From the NCBI RefSeq assembly GCF_016545825.1, contig NC_052621.1:6968199-7032198 (forward strand): a stretch of DNA of 64,000 nt. Direction: 5' to 3'. Of this stretch, positions 22,088-34,797 are shown in pieces; the first letter of the stretch is position 1, and every line of letters starts with the position of its first letter. Source of the DNA: Eucalyptus grandis. Lineage: Eukaryota > Streptophyta > Magnoliopsida > Myrtales > Myrtaceae. A program made the position numbers and the translations under genes. Under the pieces are notes generated by a model. It saw nothing but the letters and a program-made list of their open reading frames with translations, was not told where the DNA came from and made no database searches.

Positions 22088-22294
22088 TCACCTGATGTTG
22101 CTGCTCTCATGGTTTTGCTTCAGTATTGGAGAGAAATTGTGTTGAAGATGATTATAGATACCATTGATGGTACAAAAGTTGGCAGCTAGAAGGTAGGTAG
22201 TATCATCAAAGACATAAAACTCCAGCACACGAAGGTATCCATGATTAGATCCAATCGGGTTAGAAGGATTTCCTGATTTATTGGCCCAATGCAA
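22088..22294 (-). other. Possible terminal exon relic
   Basis: On the minus strand an acceptor-like AATAAATCAG near 22270 opens GNPSNPIGSNHGYLRVLEF and runs about 62 codons to a TGA. Upstream, 22475-22425 reads SEFEMKAFSGRDFSILATH and ends in a donor-like CCAAG|GTATAT. Together they look like two consecutive exons of a host gene. I do not recognise the protein, and no start or other exon could be fixed. Confidence 0.3.
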
Positions 22295-22299
22295 AGCCC

Positions 22300-22913
22300 C
22301 AAATTAAATGATAAATTGGAGCTATCAGTCCTGATAATTATGGTTACTTTGATGCTGTAAGTTGATTTTAATCAATGAATGAACTAACACTTCTCCAGGA
22401 ATAAGAAGAAATATATACCTTGGGTGCGTTGCAAGAATGGAAAAGTCTCTCCCAGAAAATGCTTTCATCTCAAATTCTGAATGTGAATACCACAATCTAT
22501 TTCAGTAGCTAGCCAAACAAATCATTAACTACTTCGTTTCCTAGACAGTAAACAAAACCGCAACAATGAGTGAAAACCAAGAGTTCATCAGCAGGCCCGT
22601 AAAAGTAATTACTATTTTCCTCTCCGTGTATTGCTATACAACTCATAATTTTTTTATGAATCCAGGAAGTTACCATGGTGACCATCAAATTGCAATAAAA
22701 AAGTTGAGGAAAATGTCCATGCGACAAATCATTTGACAAATACTCCACTCTGTCTCACGAATCCTGATTAACATATAAATCCCAACCTTTTCCTTAACAT
22801 TCTATCACACCTTCGACAAATAGAAGCACATAATTCTCCATTCAATAGCCAACCATAGTAATCCAAATGGACAAAGACTTTTGTTGATTGAATAAAGGAT
22901 AGTGCTAGTAGTC
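22300..22913. other. Unassigned DNA around the possible exons
   Basis: AT-rich with a 79-codon minus frame (22748-22509) that lacks recognisable content. It is probably intron or intergenic sequence. Confidence 0.35.
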
Positions 22914-23560
22914 GTTGCAACCCATTAGTGTTTGGTACGTTCAATAGATCGGCAAGACAGCGACCCGAGCGATTCTGATAGATTCCTGTTGGTCGTGGTG
23001 CTTTTATGTAGTGTCCGAGTCAAATGGCCAAACTTTGAATCTTGGCCATGCCCTCCAATTCTCCGATGGAACAGCTTTTGATCCGTTTTCTGACGTTCGC
23101 CTTCTGGATGATGAGCAAATTGGTCTTTTGGTGGCGCAAGTGCATGCGCAAACTTTCCACAGCCTTGACCCGAAAGCAGCAGGCCGAGCCTTCTAGATGC
23201 GTAAGGAAGATAAATATTGGTTTAAATCGAACCCCACATGATTAACTAAACTAATCCTCATCGCAAGTTCCAGCACATCCTGAGGTCTGTGATTTATGGT
23301 CCTAATGAACCCAGCGCATGGAAGGAATCCATCTCAGACAACATCAAGCGCTTGGCTTCTATGCTTTTGGAAACTTACTAATTCAATAGTAGGAGTTATC
23401 CGCACAAAGTTGCCAGCACTACTAGGAATCTACCAACGTGTATTACACAAGTTACTATCATCAACAGGCTTTAGACATGCTTAATTAAACATATAAATGT
23501 GTCATGATGCGCTTAAATGCATTTCGAGAGGTTAATATATCATAGATAATGAGCCTCTAT
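22914..23560. repeat. Duplicated segment, copy B (first part)
   Basis: Matches 19761-20420. The plus frame 23011-23196 keeps the copy A protein with the same GRAF* end, although the downstream part has extra stops. Copy B is cut at about 23560 by the TRIM-like element and resumes near 24757. Confidence 0.65.
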
Positions 23561-24594
23561 TGTATAGATATTTAGTATAATTCTGATAGTCTTCTAAATC
23601 TCTCAAGACTACGTAAATATCTCTAATTAAGCGTACATATCTTAATTAATATATTATCTTATTTAGTCATTTCATGAAGTCCATAAATAGGTTGATGTAA
23701 TCTTCATTATAACATATGGAAATATATAAAATTACTCTCTTTTGCATATTTTTCTTATTTATTAAACTTGGTATCAAAGCTAGTCATCCTAAAGTGCACC
23801 GAATGTGCTCACACTCGGTGCACACCCAAGTACCCATCCAGAGTTAATTTTGCTTCTTCTTCTTCTTTTTTCCAATAAGTTCTAATATCCTCCCATCAAC
23901 ATTGATTTAACATTTTTCATCTCATCCGATAGCCAACAAATTTTTGTCGCATAGTCTTTGGAGCCCTCTCATATGAGGAAACGCTTAGTCAAATCCATTT
24001 CATCATGGTTGTGTTTTGGTGCCAATCACAATGATTGCATCACCCACTATTGTAAGCCACATCACTCAATAACTATTTTCTCAAACCAGTCGCATAGGCC
24101 ACTTGACACTACAATGCTAGCCATATAGGCCGCGTCGCTCAATTACTATTTTGCAAGCCAACTGCATCGGCCATTTGTTGTTTTCCCTCTGATTCTCGAC
24201 GTTTTGCATGTCGTTTCAAGAGGCAACACCACCATTAGCCTCGTCGCTCTCAGACTAGCTAAATATGAAAATTTCACCATGAACAATTGTTGAACACCAC
24301 CTCATCCGTTGAGTCGCAACCGTTGGACACTGTTTAAATTTGTATTCAAACTCAAGTTGGCACCTTCAATGCACCTTAACTTAGAAGGGATGATAGAGAT
24401 ATTTGGATGATTTTATGTATCTCAAGATTATGTGAATATCTCTATTTCATTCTGCATATCTTGATTAATATATTATCTTATTTAGTTATTTCATGAGACC
24501 CATTATATAGGGTGATATAATCTTCATTACAACATATTGAAAACAAAACATATTTATATATATAATTTACTCTCTTTCATATATCTTTCTTATA
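23561..24594 (+). mobile_element. TRIM-like miniature LTR retrotransposon
   Basis: Two direct repeats of about 203 bp (23561-23763 and 24391-24594) share AGATATTT, AATATCTCTA, ATATTATCTTATTTAGT, ATTTCATGA, TAATCTTCATTA and ACTCTCTTT. Just inside the first is a PBS-like TTGGTATCAAAGC (23768-23780), and just before the second a purine tract AGAAGGGA (24383-24390). The internal region is only about 630 bp with no gag-pol. This is the layout of a TRIM, mobilised in trans. I could not find a TSD, so the ends may be off by several bases. Confidence 0.7.
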
Positions 24595-24756
24595 GGCATG
24601 GTTTAATATTTAATGACTCTAATAGTCCCCCTCACCCATAGTCTATTCTTTTGCATAGTACTAAGTGTGGAAATTTATTGAGAAGGCAAATTTGATGCAA
24701 AAAAAAATTGAAGTCAAGATCTTGTGCTCTAATACCAAGTGAATCTAAGTAGAAAA
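24595..24756. other. Fragment with a reversed PBS-like site
   Basis: Contains GTGCTCTAATACCAAG (24724-24739), which on the minus strand is CTTGGTATTAGAGCAC, like the start of a retroelement internal region. It is probably a scrap of another LTR element beside the TRIM. Confidence 0.35.
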
Positions 24757-24985
24757 ACCAAGCAAAGATCAAAGAAAGTACCACTTGCTTGTGTGTAATA
24801 CCAGTTTAATGCGCTCATCATCAAGCATGCATAATGAAGCCTCAACAATCACGCTCTTGTTCTAGTCAAGATAGTCGGAATCTACTGTCCAATCACAATA
24901 AAGTTGCAAAGAATAGGAGAATTGGACTACCCCATTCAAACATGGCAGCCACAAGTTCATTGTTAAAGCTGGGCTAATCGGCGCC
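24757..24985. repeat. Duplicated segment, copy B (second part)
   Basis: Continues copy B and matches 20433-20650 up to AAAGCTGGG(C/T)T(A/G)ATC. It ends at a G-run (24991-25000) directly before the next LTR. Confidence 0.65.
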
Positions 24986-25001
24986 CCGCTGAGGGGGGGG
25001 A

Positions 25002-27665
25002 TGTGACATCATAGATTTTTCACTTCTACTTTCAAGTAAATTAATCAGGCATTTCATCGACGCGCCTATAGGGCTGTTCTTAGAGCCGATCATTCTCGAG
25101 ATAACTAGATTATCAAGGAAAGCCATTAAGGAATTTCAATGCAATAGATTGGAGAATTTGACCAAGAATCAACTAATCAACCATGTTCATCTACAGAGAT
25201 TATTGCTGCACAGATATAAGTCGATTGGAAATTATAAATAGGTCAGTTTGACTGAGATGTGTGACTAAACGTGGGTGACTCCACTAAATTGGAAAATTAT
25301 CGTCGACCGACACTAAACTGATTGTCATGTCGTTTTGGTACCTTGTGTCCATATTTGAATTCTCGAGATTTTCATGACAACCGAGAGTCGCCAATGTGTC
25401 AAGTGGGTTCCTTGTGGCTTGAAGAAAATCAACCACGGGTCATTTGCACTAATTTTTTTTAAAAGCTACCCAATAGCATAGGTCACACTGAAAACGCGCC
25501 AAAGTGAAATTAACCACGAATTTAAATATGATTTCAGAAATTGAAATTTTTGTAATGTCACAAATCATTCTTGGAACGTCGACTCAGCCTTCGAAGATTT
25601 TTCTGCAAACCGAGACTTTTTGGGAAAAAGTCATCCTAAGGCCGTTTTCTCCAGAAAAAGTCAAGGACTATTTTTATCGCGAAATTGGGAAGCAAGTGGA
25701 ATCAATTGGTGAGGAAAAATACCAATTTGATCATTGACGTGCTAATTGAATTTATGAGGGCCAAATTGGATTGAATCAAGAGAAATTTGGTATCCAATTG
25801 AGGGAAAAATATGTGAAATTCGTAACTCCCCACCACCTAAGGCCTTTAGACCATTTCAAAGGTTCAAAGAGGGGCATTGGTGGCTGATTTGAGGCCAAGG
25901 GACCAGCCGGTGGTGGAGGAATGGTCAAGGGGACCATTGAGGAGAAAATAAGGCTTGGTGGCCCCCTGTGTCCCCTCATCTCTCCCTCTCTCCCTTGCCT
26001 ACTGTCAAAATCGCCCCTCCTCCTTGCCATTTTCGCTTCCTTCAGCCAACAGCAACCGCAAAGAAGCCAGCCAAAGCCCCCACACCGTTGCACACCACCG
26101 CCCATCACTATCAACCGCCTCCTGCCTCGCGCTCGCACCGTTGCTACCTTGCACCTCACCCAGCGTGCCTTTGCCCAAGCTCACCTGTCCAGACATCCCA
26201 AGAGCTGTCTCGATCAACTCAGGCCACTGTGAGCCACCTCCAACCGATGTCAAAGCCTAGAACCGCCCATCCGAGCCACTAAAGCCTCCGCCGATCCATC
26301 GTTGCCCTTGCCCCGCCCAACCAACCTCTGTTTTCTTCTTATGCAGCCAAGAACAAAGCAGAAATCAGTGGGTTTCAAAGTAGCCTTCGAGGCCCATTTT
26401 GAGGTCGTTCCAGACTCTGAAAACTAGGCCCACTTTGGAGAGAAGTGAGCCTCGTCAAGTCCCCGTCAATTTGCATCGACCGAATCGCCGAGCAAGTGAG
26501 TTTAACTCACTAATCCTCGCTTAGTAGGTTAATGAAACTTAATGATTAATTAGATTAAGTTAAGTATGCTTAGGTTGTTAGTTAGATTAGATTAGTGAAA
26601 TTTAATTATTTACGCATGTTAGGTGGATAGTTAGTGCAATTAGGGCCTAAACGAGCTCTAGTATTTATCTAGAGCAACTCGGAAATTTTTTGGGTTCGTT
26701 TTGGCGCTCAAGTAGGCATTGTGGGCCTAACTTGGATTTATTGCTATTTAATAATTAATTTTCGTAATTATTTAATTAATTAATTATTTTCCGAAAATTA
26801 GATTGGGATAGCCGGTGACAGAATTTTATGCCGGTTATTGTGGTGCAATCTATTTATTTATTTGAGCTTTAATTTGTGCTAATTTTGCCTGATTGTGATT
26901 TTAGGATTTTATTCCTAAATTGGTTTAATTTTGGTAATTAATTGGAAAATTACCAGTCGTCGGTCTACAGCACCAAAAATTCATTTTGAGACTGCTGAAA
27001 ATAGTGGGAGGTTCAAAAGTGAAAACCTTATATTTTGGCTAAGGCCGGCCGTGTACCCACACACGTGTATTTTTATCGGGTATGATAAAAATGGTGAATT
27101 GATTGTATGATTCGGGATGGTATACTATATCAACCTACGGGCGATATGTCAACTTAGATTGTGAGCAATATACCGATACTATATCAACCTACGAAATCTG
27201 ATATGTCAACTTAACGAGAGCAATATACCTTATCAGCTTTACAAGAGTTATTATCAGTTTAGAGGGAGCATTATTAATGTGCTATATCAACCCAATGGTT
27301 TGATATGTTAGCTTAGCGAGAGCAGTACACTATTTGTTAGCTTAGCGAAAGCAATACACTATTTATTAACTTAGCGCAAGATATACTATCTATTTATCAG
27401 CTTAGAGCAAGCAATCCGAATATGGTTGGACTTATAGATAGTATTGAATGGGCTGATCAAGAAATAGTCGTGATGACATGTAATCAACTAGGTCGATTGA
27501 TTGATGATTCGATCTAAGTGTGGATTTAATGTGATTCAATGATTTGATGAATTGAACTGACTTGTAGAAAAAAAACTGAGGCCAAGGTAAGTCCTCTAAC
27601 GCTTGATTGTGCTTAGGTAACCATTAGAGTATATTTTCTTCTTAATCAAGTCTTAGAGGGTTGAA
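25002..27665 (+). mobile_element. Truncated chromovirus (Tekay-type) LTR, subfamily II
   Basis: Starts TGTGACATCATAG and follows the LTR order: GC-rich part (25950-26300), donor-like GCAA|GTGAGTTTA at 26496, AT-rich part, a repeat block with AGCTTAGCGAGAGCA-type units (27110-27420), then the 19 nt segment 27568-27586 before GTAAGTCC. It breaks at about 27665, before the acceptor and ORF, where a second LTR start begins. The repeat block groups it with 47273-50516 and 62645-64000. Confidence 0.82.
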
Positions 27666-28107
27666 CTATGACATCTCATATTTTCAACCCTGTTTTCTAT
27701 TAAATAAATCAGGTTTTTCATTGACGCGTCTATAGGGTTGTTCTCAGAGCTGATCACTCTCAAGATAACTAGACTATCCAGGGAAGCCATTAAAGAACTT
27801 TAAGGCAATAGACATGAGAATTTGACCAAGAATTGACTTCTCGACCATGCTCATCTTTATAGACCATTTCGACACAGTATAAAATCGATTTGAAATTAGA
27901 AATAGGTCTATTCGACTGAGATGTGTGGCCGATCGTGGGTGACTCCACTAAATTGAAAAATTCTTGTCGACCGGCACTAATCTGATTTTACTATCGTTTT
28001 GGTACCCTATGTCCGTAATTGAATTATCATGATTTTCACGACAATCGAAAGTCGTCAATGAGTCGAGTGGGTTCATAGTGGCTCGAATAAAATCGACCAC
28101 GGGTCAT
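27666..28107 (+). mobile_element. 5' fragment of a further Tekay-type LTR
   Basis: TATGACATCTCATATTTTC restarts the LTR and is colinear with 25002-25440. It stops at 28107 (CGGGTCAT), where the TAT element LTR starts. The TAT element probably inserted here, but its other flank is rearranged, so no TSD can be matched. Confidence 0.75.
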
Positions 28108-30802
28108 TGTCACGACCTACCCTCGAGGGAGGGAACATGTTTAGGGGTATTGCCTAAAGGACGGGCCTAAGGCCCATGATTAGGCGCGAGTTCTCCCAAG
28201 CCCATACCCGCGTGACATTGGGATATTCTTTAGGAATTTTTGTACAAAAGGAGTCGCCACTAGCTTATTGGAGTCAGTTAGAAACCAAGTGAGACATGGA
28301 AGTGTACCTCACTTCCTACGCAACTACAGAACCTAAGGTCAGGGACTTGATTACACTAATTGACCAATTAGTGCCCTTTCGGTACTTAATCTTATTCATT
28401 TTAACAAAATGATTTTTTTTCCGCCAGCAATTTGAATTGGTTTTATACCTATCCACTAACATATGGGACAATCATGCGGGTGCGCAATCATTAAAGTAAC
28501 AGTAATTGCTACCAAGATCCTAATTGCAGTAAAATTAACAGAAGCAACTAAATAATTGCAAACATAATTAAACATGTAGATCAAACATTCAATATAGTCA
28601 ATATACGAGCAAATAAATGACTAATTACGCTAAAAATGCAATACATAGCAATTCCTAATCAAACCACTAATTTTTAGTTTTTCGATTTTTTTTTTTAATT
28701 TTTAATTTTTAAATTTTTAAATTTTTTTTTAGTTTTTAAAAATAATTAATTAATTAATTTTTATTTATTTAAAAAAATAATCGATTTTTTTAATTTTTCT
28801 AAGATATTTTAATTTTTGGAAAAAATTTTGAATTTTAATTTTTCCGAAATTTTTAATTTTTAAAAGTTTTAATTTTTTTAATATTAATATTATTATGTTT
28901 CACGAAAATGGGTTCAGACCGAGTAAACCCAATCCGGCCCGTGGACCCAACCCAAACTCGGATCCAACATTTTTGAATTTTTTTAAAATATCATTTTCGA
29001 TTTAAAAAATTAAAAAAAAATTCCTTTCATTTGTCTTTTCTCACTGCGCACTCTCCCTCTTGCGATTCCTCCTTCCCGATACCAGCTTTTTCCTTTCTTT
29101 TTCAATATTTTGTTCTACTTTTTCATTTTTCCATGCTTTTCCTTTTCTCTTGTTTTTTCTTTTATTTTATTTTTTTCTTTTGGTCTTCTTCTCCTTCGTG
29201 CTTGCCCCTTGCACGCCTTCAACCCTTCCAAAGGCTGTCTTCTCCTTCCTCGCAACATTCCTCACCAAAATTTGTTTCTTTACCAGAACTAATTCGAACA
29301 ATAACAACAACCGAAGCACCTAGCATCCCTTCTAACACCAAACCACCCCGACCGGCACAAATCAACGCCGGCCATCTAACTCCGGCGATTTCTAAACCAT
29401 TCTTGGATGCAAACATCCCTCGGCTCAAACACACATGATTACTTCACAAAAAAGCATGAAATCGCGATGAAAACATAAAAGACAGGCATGGTCGAACATA
29501 TATATGAACAAGCGCAAATCAGACCGAGTTTGAACGCAGGTTGCTTCTCAGTTCTCTTTGAGACACTTTGTCAAACATTGAGTGTGCAGCAGCTAAAAAG
29601 GTCGTATGGGCTCACTCGACGCTCGGATTTAGGTAAAGATCAACATAATATGCACAAGCAACACTCAAGATCCACTAAGGGACATATATTACACTCGAAC
29701 ATATGTGAACACAGTAAGTATCTTCAGCCACAACATACTCACAGACTCCAATCTCTTTCAGGCATTTCATCAACCGGTTAGCACACACAAATGAACCAAA
29801 GGATTTTTAGCTTGATATGGACTTGACACAAACCTAGATGTCTATCCACATATACTAAGACATATACTAAGACATTGAAAAGATTTCATAGAAGACCAAT
29901 GGGGCCGGAGCTCACGCAAACTGGTCAGCCGTAAGCTTAGGCCCGAGACCTTGAAAAGAAGCATAAGGCTTAGAGAAGCCTACCTGGTTCGGACAACAAG
30001 CAACCAGTGCACTTCAGGTGATGGCAAAACGCTCTCTCGGCTCACTCTCTCCCTTTGGCTCGCCCTTTACTCTCTCTCTGCTCTCTCGACCCCAAAGACC
30101 AGGCGAGAAAAAACCCCCTTCATCCTCTCTTTGCACTCTTCCTTTTAAGCTCGGCCAACGACAAGCCCGCATGGCTCACGCCACCGCCAGCTGTTGCGGC
30201 CACTTGATCTCCGACCACGGGATCATGCCGTCCCTCTGCCTTCACGATCCTGCAGGCCGCGATCCTCTGCTCCTCTGTTTGTACCCTCCTCTTTTCTTCT
30301 TTTTTGCAGAAGCGTGGATGCTATGAGGGGAGGAAGATGATCTGCGCACGGGCCGAGTTGAAATAAAAGGAGATGGGCTAGCCCAAGTGCGAAAAAAGAA
30401 AAGGAAAAGAGATATGTGGGCAAGTCCATGCACGAAGAAAGACCCATATACTCGGCCTCATTCAATTTTTATACCTTTTAATGAGTCTTTTTTTAAACTT
30501 TTTATGGAAATTTTGGAAAAATAAAGACCATTCAATATGCCGTGCAATAATGAAATCACGATACATTTTAATGATTTTTTTGTACTTTTCTTTCTTCTTC
30601 TTTTTTTCTTTTTCTTTTTTTATTTAAATTTTTTTAATAATTTTTTTGATAAATTTTAAAACTAGTGATGCAAATGCTCCTAATGTCTATAAGTGATGCA
30701 ATTTTAGTGAAATTTTTTTGTTAAGGGGTTAGAAATCAATCCCCAATTTTCCAACGCAATTAATAAACACTTAAACAAATCACCAAAATTTAGGTGTCAA
30801 CA
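28108..30802 (-). repeat. 3' LTR of the TAT element (2695 bp)
   Basis: Starts TGTCACGACC and ends GGTGTCAACA in plus coordinates. 28108-29510 matches the 5' LTR remnant 45415-46840, including the extremely T/A-rich part (28670-28900). 29510-30802 has no partner in the window. A GC-rich part at 30000-30330 gives overlapping spurious frames on both strands. Confidence 0.88.
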
Positions 30803-30817
30803 GTTGCCCCTTTTTGA
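30803..30817 (-). other. Polypurine tract of the TAT element
   Basis: The minus strand reads CAAAAAGGGGCAAC immediately before the LTR start TGTTGACACC. Confidence 0.85.
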
Positions 30818-30964
30818 ATGGAAGCTCAAAGAGAATCCTTTCAAAGACAAGAGACACCTAAATTTTGCCCATGGAGGATGACGAAAATGGGCTGCCGATG
30901 AGAAAATGGGGTGAAGGGACGATCTTACTTTGTAAAAAAATAGCCTTCGACCGAGATGGGAAAG

Positions 30965-31455
30965 TCTTATTATGTGGTAACTAGTTTCGACTAGGAGAAA
31001 TGTCTCACCATGTACAAACGGGTCTTGACCGAATGCGATAGTCTCATAGTGTACAAACGGGTTTTGACCAAATGATAGTCTCACCGTGTACAAACGAGTT
31101 TCGACTGGAAGAAAGGTCTCTCTGTGTACAAACGGGTTTCGACCAGATGATAGTCTCACCGTGTACAAATGGGTTTCGACTGGAAGAAAGGTCTCATCGT
31201 GTACAAACGGGTTTCGACCGGATGACAGTCTCACCGTGTACAAACAGGTTTCAACTGGAAGAAATGTCTCACCGTGTACAAACGGGTTTCGATCGGATAT
31301 GATAGTCTCACCGTGTACAAACGGGTTTCGACTGGTAGAAGGTCTCACCGTGTAAAAACGGTTTTCGACTAGAGAAAGGTCTCACCATGTACAAACGGGT
31401 TTTGACCGGATATGATAGTCTCACCGTGTAAAAACGGGTTTCAACCGGATGATTT
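30965..31455 (-). repeat. Minisatellite in the TAT 3' region (~38 bp units)
   Basis: About 12 copies of a 36-40 bp unit of the form GTCTCACCGTGTACAAACGG then GTTTCGAC plus a variable tail. Tails alternate between TGGAAGAAAG and CGGATGATA, giving a ~75 bp dimeric higher-order period. It lies between the integrase end and the PPT. Variable 3' UTR tandem repeats are documented for TAT/Ogre elements as a source of satellites. Confidence 0.92.
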
Positions 31456-33580
31456 AGGAAAAGCTATCAACCCCGTGGTTTTAAGGGTAGACCCACCAAC
31501 TTTGTAAATGAGATGGTTTAAGGTTGACCATAAACCTTTAGAGATGACATGGTTTGAGGCTGACCATGAACCTTTGGTTTTTAGGAAGCACCCACTAACC
31601 CTTGAAAACCGTATGGCTTCACTGGGGAATCCTGTCAAACTCAACTTGAGTAAATGCCATTAGAGATGTCATCAAGAGACGTATTGGCAATATTAGAGCA
31701 TTAATTGGACAAGCTAATCAAGCTAAGTTCGACTACCTTTAAAGTGATATTCAATGTCAATTATGTAGCGCAAAATTGTCATCTTGCTTGGGATGTATCA
31801 TTAATCATCAAATTATCTAGAGTCAAGTTCTTATCACAATGGCTACGACTCGTGAAAAGACACATTAAGCATGCCAAACTAGAGCTCCTTAGTCGAACGG
31901 GTTTCTCACACATTTTTGATAAAGTGGATGTTTGATCCCATCCATTCATGTGAGAAGTAACTGATTGCTGAGGGTATCTCATATAACCCACGTCAAAGGC
32001 TTTCAAAAACATTCACTATGAGCACAATCTGATCGATCAAAAAGGTCTTTTGAAAGGACCGTAATATAGGCTCGGTTATGGCTTACACAAAGGAATTATT
32101 GCTTTGAGGCCAATAAAGGAACATTTGTCGCTATCTTCATCGGGTTTACAAGTCAAGAACTTGGAAAATAAGACAAGATAGAATTACCTTCACTCCTTCA
32201 AGCAGTAGCTTCTTTGTGGCATTCTCATTTTCACTCAAACCATCCCAATCAGAAGAGACTTCGGGAAAAGGGTTGTAATGTTGACTTGGGAAAGGCTTGA
32301 AAGGCTTAAAATTTTCAAAAGGGTTTTTTAAGAGTCAGTGATCATCATGACATCGTGACCAGATCACTCAATCTTTTGAAATCATTTGGCTTTCGAACAC
32401 AGCGCATCTCAAAAGTCCCTTGACTAATCATTTTTACGATGGAGCTTTTCTCATTTTCTAATTTCCTTTGCACTCGCAATGATTTTTATGTAGGCATTTG
32501 GACTTTGATATAGTTTTTTCGCATAAGATGCAGTTTGTTTTTCCTTGATGGGCATTGGCCTTGCTTTTACCAAGCACATTGCTTTTTTTATGCCCCCTAA
32601 TCTGTCGACCTTTTTGTTCTTTGAACTTTTGGAGTTCTTACGACTTCCGAGATGCTTTTCATATTTTCTCGTGACTGTCAATCGTATTCGGTCAATTCTT
32701 ATGCCTTGCCCCAGTGAAGGGAGATGATCACCGCTCGGGGTTTAGAAATGAATAATTAGGCCCAAATTGGTTAAAGCAACGGTTATCAGTGTTTGGGTAG
32801 AGAAGAAAATGCTCTTCTTCATCTCGAGATGAGTCAAGCTCTAATGAGAATTCCTCTGAAGCTATCACCGGAAGATTGATACAAGTGAAAGTAATAGAAT
32901 CTTTCTTGATCATTCGCTCTATGACACAACCGTAACCTCCTATGTTGCTCCAATGTAGGGTCGTTCTCGACAGGGGTATTTTGAAGGATTGTTTTTAACT
33001 AGCCCAAAGAGCTAGCAAGATATTAGTACGGTGCTTGGGATTGATGAAAGAAATGCCCTTATCATTTCGATCTTTGTGCTCAATGCAAATGAATCCTTTG
33101 TCCTAAGAGAATGTCGTTTTTCACTCAACTATCAAAAGTGTTTGAAGGACGTGTTTGGAAATGGTTTACCTTTCTTCATCCTAAGCACTTCTTTTTTGGC
33201 ATGATTAACATTCTTTTTCATTTTGTCAAGGTCACTCATGTGAAGTTCCCCCTCACGGAGACACAATTAACAACAACTGAATCGACAACATGCAAGACCC
33301 CAAGCGCTTTACTTTTCGTTCATTCATCTCTATCATCATTTTCGATTTTTTTTTATATAACAGGAAAAGGAATACCCGATTGCCTTTGCAGAGGTTGGGT
33401 AACCATTCGAATCGACCTTTCAGGGGCAACGACCAACTTCTTCCATTCTGTTGTAACTTCACCGAGTTGGTTGGATACCTGAAGTACAAATAAATATGCA
33501 TGTATGTGATGTATGCATGAAATGCATGATGCTAAGTGACTTGGATTATGCACAAAATGGCTCTACAGCCTTGATCTCAT
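31456..33580 (-). other. TAT 3' untranslated region
   Basis: About 2.1 kb between the minisatellite and the integrase stop. Frames here are short and mutually inconsistent. I see no conserved domain, only 3' UTR-like sequence as in other large TAT elements. Confidence 0.5.
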
Positions 33581-34650
33581 TTATGGGAAATATTTCTTGA
33601 CAGCATTGGCATTTACAGGCTTAGACAGCTCACGACCGTCCATTTCAACTAAAACCATGGCATCACCCGGAATGATCTTCTTAATGACATAAGGTCCTTC
33701 ATAGTTCGGGGTGAACTTGCCACAAGGATCAGGGATGATTGGCAGCACTATCCTTAGCACCAAGTCATTGACCTCAAAGTGCCTAGGACAAACCTTTCGA
33801 TTGAAGGCCTTCGTGACCCGTTTCTGATAGCATTGACCATGACATATAGCTTTCAGCCTCTTCCCATCAATCATGTTTAGCTGCTCATGCCTCTGCTGTA
33901 TCCATTCGACTTCATCGAGCTTCGATCGAGAAAGGACCCTCAACGAGGGAATCTCAACTTCTATAGGCAAGACAGCCTCCATTCCATATACTAACAAAAA
34001 AGGAGTTGCCCTGTGGAGGTGCGAATAGATGTTCGGTATGCCATCAATGCGTAAAGAAGCCTTTCGTGCCAATCACGATAATTTCCAGCTATCTTTGCCA
34101 GGATCTTCTTTATGTTCTTATTTGCTGCCTCAACTGCCCTATTCGTTTGAGGACGGTATGGTGATGAGTTCAAATGGCAGACTCGAAACCCATCAAGCAA
34201 GTCATCTATGACTTTGTTGTTTAAGTTGGATCCATTGTCAGTGATGATTGCCTCCGGTACACCATAACGGGCAATAATATCGCGACGAATGAACTTGGCT
34301 ACATTATTGGCAGTGACATTGGCGTATAAGTTGGCTTCAATCCACTTCATAAAGTAGTCGATTGCCACCAAGATAAATCGATGTCCATTTGACGCCTTGG
34401 GATTGATGGGCCCGATCACGTCAATTCCCCACATAGAGAAGGGCCAAGATTGGGACATTTGGTGAAGCTCATTCGGTGGAGCGTTTATCTTATCCCCATA
34501 AATTTGGCATTTGTGACAACATCGCACGTGTTGTATGTAGTCAGATTCCATGGTCAACCAAAGAGTAGCCGAGTCGCATGATCTTTCTCGCCAAGAGGTG
34601 ACCATTCATGTGGGGCCACACTCCCCTTCATGTATTTCCTTCATCAAACG
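33581..34650 (-). pseudogene. TAT integrase
   Basis: Coding from 34605 shows the zinc-region end (CCHKCQIYGD), then the DDE core: WGIDVIGPI (first D), AIITDNGSN (second D) and NRAVEAANKNI (E), with the PYRPQTN motif. A single-base deletion in a G run at about 34010 shifts the frame inside the core end (SIRTSTG, then ATPFLLVYGMEAV). The C-terminal part continues to 33581 (GPYVIKKIIPGDAMVL, ending VKKYFP). All three catalytic residues remain. Family role: insertion of cDNA into the genome. Confidence 0.88.
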
Positions 34651-34797
34651 GTTGGCTTCTTTGGCATCGACGCATCTTAGTAATGTCGAGTCAAAAGATC
34701 TTTTGTAAAGCGCACCTCCGTTAACAAAAAATTTCGATGCCAACTTTGTCAACTATTTTATGTCTGATGTGTTGCTCTCTTGGGGAAACTTGCCATT

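Noticed and set aside
28670..28900. Extremely T/A-rich stretch considered as an origin or matrix attachment site
   Set aside because: It is repeated at the same place in the 5' LTR remnant (45975-46190), so it is part of the TAT LTR.
29031..29438. Phe-rich hydrophobic ORFs that look like membrane proteins (also 46271-46623)
   Set aside because: T-rich LTR sequence read as TTT/TTC; frames differ between the two LTR copies.
31072..31355. Overlapping plus- and minus-strand ORFs with repeated CTNGFR or FVHGETF motifs
   Set aside because: They are readings of the ~38 bp minisatellite; the repeat stays open in several frames at once, so these are not genes.
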